The notes under the pieces are model-generated. The model was not told where the DNA came from, made no database searches, and worked only from the letters and a program-made list of their open reading frames with translations. From contig CATIUR010000001.1 of the NCBI GenBank assembly GCA_949592205.1, positions 76,340,059 to 76,404,058 on the forward strand: a stretch of DNA of 64,000 bases. The letters are read 5' to 3'. Made by a program: the position numbers and the translations under genes. The DNA comes from Helichrysum umbraculigerum. Taxonomy: Eukaryota; Streptophyta; Magnoliopsida; Asterales; Asteraceae. Shown here in pieces: positions 56,601 to 64,000 of this stretch. Each line of letters opens with the position of its first letter. The stretch's first letter is position 1.

Positions 56601-56799
56601 CGGACTTCACGGACTTGCAAGGACAACTTCAGAGCATCTTCTGAACTACAAGGAAACATCGAGAGATAGTCCACTTGAATTGATTACGACAATAGTCAAT
56701 CATTTCATAAGAATCTATCCACCTCGATATAATTTTCCGCAACCTAGGGCCCACAACATCAACACAGTGGATCCCATGGATGCATCCATCTCCATCTAG
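53626..56799 (+). CDS. X2 Gag-aspartic protease-X polyprotein, 1,057 residues, intact
   Basis: ATG 53626 matches the X1 start; the open frame further upstream crosses the LTR end and primer site and is not coding. Gag capsid spans about residues 28-215 (LFPYSL, KFLTKYFPP, AWERFK, FYNGL). A Pro- and Gln-rich linker carries ARQDQADL as in X1. The Athila-type protease has DLGAS at about residue 492 and IPIILGRPF near 565. From about 705 a charged linker leads into the X domain (751-1057), with SNIPF and STIEKQVE in the first half, SGFPFNN, DPSGPVT and YPPRY in the second. There is no RT, RNase H, integrase or membrane segment. It probably yields capsid and protease for a non-autonomous element; X could act in RNA selection or assembly (inference). 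Confidence 0.85.
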   Translation: MTATRITLAENSKPLIEGRGGPIVYPETDRTSFELKPHIVQLVQNLCQFRGLPNDDPNSHLDKFISLSNSFKPIGVNQDIVYLYLFPYSLTLNAQTWFEGLEINSITSWVELATKFLTKYFPPSKHAMFRTNIINFRQVHDESIFDAWERFKKLLKKCPNHRFERSDQLRIFYNGLFPHHSPLLDTASQGSFIDCTANEAWSLIEKMTIHNHDWNSENHPLLVNSPTTIGNEAIKTLTQQVADLTKEIKELKSQSQQVCQVQTCLNCAYLNHSAQIPQSHLTSPNTNPSFNPPTNSPLTYQPQPLEPSSSQTSSFDDTLIKVIQGISARQDQADLILGQLAQRINAKPQDSPTSSHKEASHIQDSQVAHSPPTISSPVKEPPIVPSTMDLESAPKRKVNISFPARLKQRPDKLKSFQLDRKFLDTASEVHSKKYFRKLLTTKDKVPEVPNVPLNEECSAILSNTIPEKLGDTGRFTLPISIYNSGIICSLADLGASVNLMPYSLFKRLELENLRPTKMIIQLADHSVKYPRGIAENVLVRIDKFLYPADFVIVIMDMQEDIHIPIILGRPFMNTAKAIINVFAQTISLQSQGETITFHIDNPIAGEQADMYMISMKTARDEETAKSTSESKSSKEMAITPYSLIDLRRIGQEMKNASTNKPRMEEIGKIMIEEENKRSTPPTNPFTTEEMAGSNHNHPLRRETLEEYSKRTRYQPQTIMDHKVLEEFIQRFDKAVEGISNAVNLLAPSPVELQFCQQQKRTYARIYNAFKRSNIPFTSTQWEMLGSIKAHMKETTGHPSSRANILTMNDLTSLLNLLNREDHLSSKESGSMVINSTIEKQVELLIEELSDLVSEESRRERPFRATYESPLDIATFVTIHLREIQQRKSNSRRKFIFYSGCKEILRQLTLVFSESGFPFNNHQHRQIENLCTCIRRFNRDPKTENYEGVKLQFLAFVCSLWQNPPPREVVKTDTATMTDPSGPVTKAVDYITFGLHGLARTTSEHLLNYKETSRDSPLELITTIVNHFIRIYPPRYNFPQPRAHNINTVDPMDASISI

Positions 56800-56813
56800 C
56801 TAGGAGAAAAGAA

Positions 56814-56858
56814 GTCGAGCTATCGACTTTAAAAGAGCGCTTCTCGGGAGGCAACCCG
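56814..56858 (+). other. Conserved post-stop inverted repeats of X2
   Basis: GTCGAGCTATCGAC (56814-56827) and CGGGAGGCAACCCG (56845-56858), 14 bp after the stop, as in X1. The second is unchanged between the two; the first has one change that weakens the stem. Confidence 0.55.
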
Positions 56859-58339
56859 TGTTTTACATTTCCGCAATTTTACATTCCAAGAAGTGATAAA
56901 GTCTCCGACTATCTTTCACACTTGGATATACGACCAAGTTTCAACCCGACGCATCAAGTTTTTGACGCCGCGCATTAAAGAAAAGTATATCCAACGTGTT
57001 CACACCTACGAGACCAATCACAAGAAGACTTGATCAAGAGTGAACCCAAGAAGACGAAGTTCGGCAGACGCATACCAAGGAACACAACAAATACTGGGGA
57101 GTACTTCTATACCGTCTCTTTCATTCGTTTTAAATATACCATATCCACTATGCTTATCACTAAGTGTGGGATTCAAACCCAAAACACACCGCTAAAAGAA
57201 TACGTCTAAGATGTTTCAAATCCTAAGTGTGGGATTTTACCCCATTATGAGCTTAGTTTAACATCGAGAACGATGTTCCTTTAAGTGTGGGATAGCAGTA
57301 GTTGCACTACTGTTAAATGGATAATGGTATATGCTTGATTCTAAACTCGTTGCTCTTTATAAGACCCTGCTTCTCCATAAAAGTAAACAAAATTTTCAAA
57401 ATTGAGTTAAAAATATGTTGAAAATGAAAAAATTTAAACAAAGAATGATTTACTTTGGGGAAGAAGGAAAAATAAAATACAAATTCTTTTGAAAAACAAG
57501 TTTAGTAATCCCATAAAGAGCATCGCATGACTAAGTACACAACAACCCAACTTTCGATTCGTGAGGTATCTTGAGCCATATGAAAAGCATTCACTTTTAA
57601 TGCTTCACTTTTTCGATTCTTGAGTATGCCGATGTATGCGTTTAGAATCAGAACTTGCTCTTGCTATGCATTTCGAATCCGAACTGGTGAATCAAAAAGG
57701 AGATCGAATCACATCATTCTTGAACCCATCCATACACCCAAAAATAAGTATGTTACCCACTTTACCTACTCAAAAGCATCCCTCAAACTTCATAGAAAGT
57801 TCCAAAGATGAAAAAAGAGAAGTATTAAGGATATGACGTCGGAAAAAAAAATTTGAAGAAAAGAAAGTCAAATGGAGAAAAAGACTCCTCCCGAAAGAAA
57901 AAGGCGTCAAATCTCCCGAAAATTCAAAAATTTCAGCTTTCCGCTTCACCAAAAAGAAAACCTATGAAAAACCAACACAACCCCCTCTCATACCACCAAC
58001 ACTCCACTCCACAAACCCTACATCACCTTCCTTAGAATGATTGTGGCTAGATCGACTTCGCGCTCACCTAAAAGGTAACGATTTGATACTCGATCAAGCC
58101 TATGACGATAAACGATACATGACTGGCGTTCTGAGCGATTGATATAATAGAATAGGAAACCCTAAACACTTTGAGTGATTTGAGTGACCACCTTGAGAGG
58201 ATCGCCTAGTCATGTATCCAAGGTCAAAGATCACAAGCATGCTCCTGAAGATTACAATCCTTCCTTTTCAAAGAACAAGTACTTTATTTTTTTCCAAAAC
58301 CCCTTAGTAAAAAGTTCCGCCTTAAAATATTTCATTATA
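56859..58339 (+). other. X2 3' non-coding region
   Basis: Co-linear with 8663-10145 of X1. TAAGTGTGGGAT tracts at about 57163, 57222 and 57281. No supported ORF. Ends at the junction with the Tat fragment. Confidence 0.6.
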
Positions 58340-59807
58340 GAGGAAACAGAGGTGCTCCTTATTACAAGAGAGATTCTGGCAAGGGTTTATGGCCGGAACT
58401 GATCAAATCTCCGAGAGAAATTCTAATGACAGAGCGGGCTGCGGTAGACTTCAAAAAGTCCACCGAAACTTCCTGAGAAAGCAAAGAAAGAGGGTGGTAG
58501 GTACTGTGAATTCCACAAGGAGTACGGGCATGATACCAATTTTTGTAGGGAATTGTAGGCTGAAGTAAGAAAGGTCGTGAAAGTGGGTAAACTGGCTCAC
58601 TTAGTGAAGGATGGGAAGAATTTGGATACTCAGATTAAGAAAAATACCTCGGGGCAGAAGAAAAACTTTGCATGGCAGAAAAAAGACGATGGAGTTAAAC
58701 CAATGGACGAAGACATAATGATGATAAGATCTCAAGTGATAGGAGTAAAAAGGAGAGCAAAAGTTATGGAACAGTGGGAAGAAGAGGAAATATTATTCCC
58801 ATCAATTCAAAGCATCATACCATCAGAGGACCCAATGTTAATCACTGTGGAGATTGCCAACCGGAATGTGTATACGGTATACCTGGATGGAGGAAGCTCT
58901 TCTGACGTCATGTACGAAAGTTGTTTCAGACAACTACCCATAGGGATACAAGCGCTCCGGCAAGATGTAACAAGGCCACTAATTGGTTTTTCTGGAGAGG
59001 CTTCTTGGCCACTCGGAGTGATAAGTCCGAGAACAACAATAGGTACATATCCCACTGTAAGAACGGAAATTTTAAAATTTATGATCGTAAGGTCAGATTC
59101 TCCATATAATATCATTCTGAGACAACCGTCCATGTGCCTACTTGGGGCAGTAGTATCCACTGTCCATGGAATAATGAAATTCCCAACACCAAATGGAATG
59201 GCCACCGTCTACTCTAGTAGGAAGTTGGAACGTAAGGCTACACCCAAGAGGGAAGTCTATAATGAGGAAAAACAAGTCATATACTCGTGTAATGATACAG
59301 AGTAGAGAGAAGTTGTGAATGAGGCATGTCCAGATCAAACAATAGCCATAGGGAGGCATTTACCTGAAGAAGTGAAGAAGAAGCTATTACAATTATTAAG
59401 AAGGAATGTTGATGTGTTTGCATGGAGCCCGGAAGCGATGACCGAAGTGCCCAGCAGACTCATGTTCAAAGAATCAAATGGAGAAAGCAAAGAGTTTATA
59501 ACCGAACATCACCTGAATGTGCATCCAAACAAGACACCCGTTCAACAGAAGAAGAGACACTTGGCGCCCAAAAGAAGTAAGGAAGCTTGTGCACAGGTAA
59601 AAGATTTAGTCTCAGTCGGGATCTTACGGGAGGTAAAACACCAGACGTGGGTTGCTAATCCTGTTATGGTTAAGAAAGGGGATGGTGGATGGAGAATGTG
59701 CGTAGATTTCACAGATCTAAACAAAGCTTGTCCCAAAGACTGCTACCCACTCCCAGCTATAGACTGGAAGGTTGAGTCCTTAGGTGGATTTCGATTGAAG
59801 TGCTTCC
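58340..59807 (+). pseudogene. Tat-lineage Ty3/gypsy gag-pol fragment
   Basis: Broken frames give the Gag end with a nucleocapsid-type motif CEFHKEYGHDTNFC, a protease with LDGGSSSDVMYESC in an open stretch (58577-59305), then the start of reverse transcriptase (59315-59807: KTPVQQKKRHLAPKRS, GGWRMCVDFTDLNKACPKD, YPLPAIDWK). A TAG at 59303 and earlier stops break the frame. RT ends before its catalytic YxDD motif, where the Copia-4 LTR begins. The left junction with X2 has no visible duplication, so it looks like a deletion or recombination joint. Confidence 0.8.
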
Positions 59808-60522
59808 TGTTGGAATAGTGTCCAATATCATAACTAATTGGTGAGACTATCATTAATGGTAAAGTCCTTTTTGAGTTACCCTCAATAAACAGTCAAGAGA
59901 AAGATGAAGGATAATATTAATTGTATTAATATTATAATTGTTTGGTTAAAGAAATAATAGTTTATTAATTAGAAAATCAAAAGTAATTAAATTGGCGGAA
60001 GATTCCAGAAACAGGATCCAACCGCCGGTTGGAAGGTTCAACCGCCGGTTGGGATTAGGGTTTCTAAGGCGGTGGAAGTCGCAGACTCGGAGTCCAAGTC
60101 TGACAGCTCCAACCGCCTGTTGGAAGGTCCAACCACCGGTTGGGAGTCGAATCTGGGGTTTCTTCCACAACTATAAATAGGGGCATCCTATACCTTCATA
60201 ACAAATAATTTCAGGTACGAATTATCAAGGATTTCAAAAATTCGATTTTCTCTTGGGTTTTTGGGTGTGAAGCTTTAGGTATTCTACTTTGGGTACTTGC
60301 CTCCAAGTAACGAAACTCTGCTCGTTGGTCTGCGCGTGAGAAATAGGTTTTCTCTTAAGGTTAGTGTTTTCCTTATCTTCTTTATCCAATTTAATTATTG
60401 TACTATGTTGTTAAAGTTAAAGATCCCTTAGGGTTTTAGTTTCCTAATTGCCATAGATTATTTAAAGTTTTGTTATTCCGCTGCGTATATAATAATCAAG
60501 TTAGGAAATAGAAAATCCAACA
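59808..60522 (+). repeat. Copia-4 5' LTR
   Basis: 715 bp with perfect 7-bp terminal inverted repeats. Contains the palindrome cluster below and TATAAATA at 60172-60179. Confidence 0.9.
60017..60144 (+). promoter_or_regulatory. Four CCAACCGCCGGTTGG-type palindromes upstream of the Copia-4 TATA box
   Basis: Palindromic 15-17-bp units at 60017-60033, 60038-60053, 60107-60123 and 60128-60144 form two 37-bp doublets about 90 bp apart. Each contains CNGTT-type MYB cores on both strands. The TATA box lies 28 bp after the last unit. Confidence 0.65.
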
Positions 60523-60523
60523 T

Positions 60524-60536
60524 TGGTATCAGAGCC
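60524..60536 (+). other. Copia-4 primer-binding site
   Basis: TGGTATCAGAGCC one base after the LTR, complementary to initiator tRNA-Met. Confidence 0.9.
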
Positions 60537-61432
60537 ATAGCTTAACAAATAGTAGCATTTAATTATCTGCAATAGTATGTAGGTAAAGACATATTGGAAA
60601 GAGAATTATCTAAATAGTTAATATGCATTTACAATTTAGATACTGATAATTTGGAATCGTTTAAAATAGACCACTCAATTTTAAAAGTTAAAATAGAACC
60701 CTAAACTTCAAGATATATTATATGTATAATATGATTTTTATATATGTATAATTAAAGTCTAATTACGTTGTCAGTCAATTGATAAATCGGCTCACCCATA
60801 GTGAACAAACTATAAGAGAGGTATAAGGCGGGTCGCTTTGCTTCCCTAAAGAAGTCAGGTTTTTAATAGGCTTCGCGCTGACCTGCTTCTCCGCTTCTTT
60901 GTGCGTTCGATGGAGCTACCGAGGACTTTTGATAGGATGATGTCAAGATTAAAAGTAGACTTAAAATAGTAAAATAAAATCTCGTTTTAGCTATAGGATA
61001 TGATTAATAGTATGCTAACCCATGAAATCCGCACATCTCTTGTAAGAACTGTTAATGGAGCGTGTGTGGTTTACCGGTACATTAATATGCGGACATAATG
61101 AGAGGTGATTGAGACTTGCGATTCTCGAGCGTACTCGAGCCGGGGATCACGCGGGGTTTGAATGGTTAATTCACCATCTTGTTCATGATCTTCGGCATAC
61201 CAGTCATGAATAGTAGATGTGCATAACCGAGATTAACATGCCATTGATAGAAATCAATGAATCTCAAAGATATAGGAGTTTCATAAAATATGAAATAGAC
61301 AAAAGTATTTTAGTTATATGATTACGGCGACCCTTTTCATAAAACTGAAAATATAGATCTTAGCCTTAATTTATAAAATTGGGTAAATAATTAAGGAATA
61401 TTCAAACTAACTAAAACTGTTTTATCTCGTAG
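60537..61432 (+). other. Copia-4 leader
   Basis: About 900 bp between the primer site and gag with no ORF. It has none of the GCGAC-type word arrays found in Copia-1, -2 and -3. Confidence 0.5.
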
Positions 61433-64000
61433 ATGGCTAATTTAAATGGTGCAAATCCTCCCGTCCCCAATCCCGCAAATAACTCGAACTTCTCACTACT
61501 CTAAGTTCCTGGGAGGGAAAGACTAACCGGTCCAAACTATATGAACTGGATGCGTAACCTAAGGTTTACCTTGAGGTCCTAGAACAAGGAGTTCGTTCTT
61601 AATGAGCAGATTCCCATAATTGATGAAGAATCAACCCAAGAGAAGATTGAGGCACACCGGAAATATTATGATGATGCGAATAAAGTGTCTTGTATCATGG
61701 CGTCTTCCATGAGCCATGAACTGCAAAAGACTTTTGAAAGTACTTGGGCTTATGAAATGATCCAACAGCTGAAAGAAATGTTTCAGGCAAAGTCAAGCAA
61801 AGAATGCCTTGATGTGGTGAAATCCCTCATGGCTTGCAAACCCAAACCTGGAGTTTCTATCTGTGCTTTCGTCTTAGAGATGAAAGGGTATTTTGATAGG
61901 TTGGAATCATTGAACATGGTATTTGACACAGAGTTTTCCATCACCATAATTCTATCCAGTTTGCCAACTGTCTACAATCAGTTTGTAATATCATATCAGA
62001 TGAATATGAATGAGAGGGAAGGCTCAATAATGAAACTCCACAATTTACTGCAAACTGCTAAGCAAGGAATCAAGAAAGATGATGTATCCTCTGGCTCAGT
62101 AGCTCCTGTGTTGACTGTTGGTCAAAGTGCAAAGAAAATGAAAAGGTCAAATTCAAATTGGAAAAAGAAGACTGCCGATGGAAATTCCATTCGTAGGTCT
62201 AAGAAAGGGACCAATTCTAAGATTGCACCTGTAAGTGACCTAAAGGAAGCATTATGCTACTACTGCAACACAAAGGGGCATTGGAAGCGTAACTGCCCGA
62301 AGTACCTGAAGGACCTTGAAGATGGAAAGGTCGAGAAGAGTATTCACTCAGGTATGTTTATGATCGAACTCCATAATACTACAACTTCTAATTCATGGGT
62401 TCTGGATACAGGGTGTGGTAATCACATTTGCAATGTATTGCAGGGGCTAAAGGAAAGTAGATGTGTGAAGTATAGAGAGCTCAACTTGGTTATGGGAAAC
62501 AAAGGAATTGTACCTGTGACGAAGATTGGAAGATTTGAGCTCATGCTGAATTATGGAGTTAGGATAGATTTAAATAATTGCTATTATTCGTCAGAAATGA
62601 CTAGAAACATTATTTCATTTTATGCTTTGTTTAAATATGGTTATCATTTTTCTTTTGATAATGGAAATGGAGATATTTTGGTTCATTTAAATGATTGTTT
62701 TATTTTTAAAGCTTCTCCTTACAAAGGCATATATGAAAATGTTGAATGTGTTAGCAATGTTATTTTAAATGTTGATTCGTCTAATGAGATTGATAAATCC
62801 AAGTTGTGGCATTATCGTCTTGGGCACATAAACAAGAAACGCATCGCCCAACTCCAAAAGGATGGAGTGTTGGAATCATTCGACCTCAAATCGGATGATG
62901 ATTGCGAATCTTGTTTGTTAGGCAAGATGACTAAGTCACCATTCACAGGAACGTGTGAAAGAGGTGAAGGACTATTGGATTTGGTACATACAGATGTATG
63001 TGGACCATTCCGATGTGCCACAAAAGATGGAAATAGATACTATGTTACATTTACTGATGACTTCAGTAGATTTGGACATGTTTATCTGATCAAACATAAG
63101 TCGGACACTTTTAAGGTGTTCAAAAGATATCAAAGCGAAGTAGAGAATCAACTAGGCAGAAAGATAAAGGTTCTCCGATCCGATAGGGGAGGAGAATACC
63201 TTAGTATCGAGTTCCTCGATCATCTTAGAGACTGTGGAATGGTTTCACAATTGACTCCTCCTAGAACACCACAGCTTAATGGTGTTGCTGAGAGGAGAAA
63301 CATAACTTTGTTAGACATAGTTCGATCTATGATGAGTCGAGCAACACTTCCAATAAGATCTGGGGTTATGCATTAGAAACAGCCGCCCATATCTTAAATC
63401 AAATACCCACTAAGAAAGTTTCAAAGACACCTTATGAGATGTGGAAGGGAAAAAGACCTTCTCTTGGTCACATCAAAATCTGGGGTTATGAAGTTTACGT
63501 TAGACGGGAAACTCAAGATAAACTAGACTTCAGATCTGAAAAGTGTCTTTTCGTCGGTTATCCACAAGAGTCATTTGGATATTTGTTCTACAGACCCAAG
63601 GATAATGTGGTCTTTGTAGCTCAAAGAGGAGTGTTCCTTGACAGAGAAATGATATCTAAAGAGGACAGTGGGAGTACAATTGATCTTGAAGAAATTTAAG
63701 AGTCTACCAACGAAGAACCTACAGTAAACACTGACACTCAACTTGAGGTGGCAACATCTGTTGAACCTGAAGACATATCCTTACCCGTTCGAAGATCTAG
63801 TAAAGTTAGCAATCCTCCTGAGTTCTATTTTGGTTACCAAATAGAAGAAGAAGATAAGATAAGTGATAGTACACTGGCTGAATTAGATGAGCCTGCTAAC
63901 TACAAGGAAATGATGGCAGGCCCTGAGGCTGCTAAGTGGAAGGAAGCTATGAAAAGTGAAATCCAGTCTATGTATGACAACTAAGTTTGGAAATTGGTTG
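61433..64000 (+). pseudogene. Copia-4 Gag-protease-integrase-RT polyprotein, interrupted, partial
   Basis: ATG 61433 starts Gag (MANLNGANPP). Stops at 61502 (TAA) and 61580 (TAG) precede a long open stretch to 63376. Landmarks in order: zinc knuckle CYYCNTKGHWKRNC (about residue 275), protease VLDTGCGNHIC, the integrase zinc-binding region (HYRLGH, CESCLLGK), and the integrase core with HTDVCGPF, SDRGGEY and GVAERRN giving the D, D and E. A frameshift near 63355 moves the integrase end to another frame (PYEMWKGKRPS, LFVGYPQ). Further stops are at 63697 and 63982. The last bases enter the reverse transcriptase N-terminus (EAAKWKEAMKSEI). This is a decayed TNT1-type gag-pol gene whose RT catalytic core would lie beyond the window. 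Confidence 0.85.

Larger units (their letters stand above)
50974..58339 (+). mobile_element. X2: Athila-like non-autonomous element with intact Gag-AP-X ORF, 3' end lost
   Basis: 5' LTR 50974-53429 (2,456 bp, TGATATCGCG to CGCCAACA), primer site 53436-53453, one uninterrupted ORF, then a 3' region co-linear with X1 (hairpins, TAAGTGTGGGAT tracts). Homology stops near 58339 at 'aaaatatttcattat', about 80 bp before X1's 3' LTR would start; the 3' LTR is missing. The left flank ATGAG (50969-50973) has no partner. Confidence 0.88.
59808..64000 (+). mobile_element. Copia-4: Ty1/copia element, 5' part
   Basis: 5' LTR 59808-60522 with the inverted ends TGTTGGA and TCCAACA, primer site TGGTATCAGAGCC at 60524, then gag-protease-integrase and the start of RT. 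It differs from Copia-1/2/3 in its LTR and in its Gag, which is of the TNT1-94-like type. It is inserted in the Tat RT gene after CTTCC. The 3' part is off the window. Confidence 0.85.

Noticed and set aside
1..64000. Host genes, tRNA or rRNA genes
   Set aside because: No intron-exon gene structure, tRNA cloverleaf or rRNA sequence was recognised; the tRNA-like matches are retrotransposon primer-binding sites.

Overview
The window is plant repeat-rich DNA with no host gene that I can support. Everything recognisable is an LTR retrotransposon or a piece of one. Flanking duplications and repeated ends resolve a deeply nested stack. The element types point to a eudicot, probably an Asteraceae species (inference): Athila-like and Tekay/Del-like Ty3/gypsy elements, a Tat-lineage fragment, and Ty1/copia elements with a long coiled-coil Gag and an extra ORF of a kind I recall from daisy-family genomes.

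Layout. (1) 1-13700: minus-strand Tekay-like LTR pieces, carrying the right part of an Athila-like LTR (1-1325) and one complete Athila-like element, X1 (1855-12688, 2,476-bp LTRs, duplication GAAGA). (2) 13701-14310: ordinary AT-rich DNA with a foldback MITE-like element. (3) 14311-48056: Tekay-like element A. Its internal region is split by a minus-strand solo LTR, G (18231-46464, duplication CTCTC). G is split by a 24-kb composite element, B (20347-44621, 3,205-bp LTRs, duplication CTTGG). B holds Copia-1 (26942-32454, duplication GTAAC) and a solo LTR, C (33067-41415, duplication ATGTA). C is split by Copia-2 (34690-40724, duplication GCGCG). That is five levels of nesting. (4) 48057-64000: Copia-3 inside A, cut by a second Athila-like element, X2 (50974-about 58339, right end lost); then a Tat-lineage gag-pol fragment (58340-59807), cut by Copia-4, which runs off the window.

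How the elements relate. No element here encodes a complete reverse transcriptase. X1 and X2 keep Gag and an aspartic protease, but where RT, RNase H and integrase should follow they carry a conserved C-terminal domain I cannot name, apparently built from two related halves. Copia-2 keeps only Gag. Copia-1 keeps only an intact 887-residue extra ORF and has lost its primer-binding site. B has only small ORFs and a zinc-knuckle relic. Most would depend on enzymes supplied by relatives elsewhere.

The most striking non-coding signal is a set of arrays of short CG-rich inverted words (GCGACGT, GCGWCACT, TGTGTCGCA, GATMGCGT). They lie in LTRs and leaders of both gypsy and copia elements. Sister copia elements use different words, but each element uses the same word in its LTR and in its leader. 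In two copia elements the leader array ends just before a branch-point and splice-acceptor-like sequence next to an ATG. I did every comparison by eye; lineage names and percent differences are approximate.
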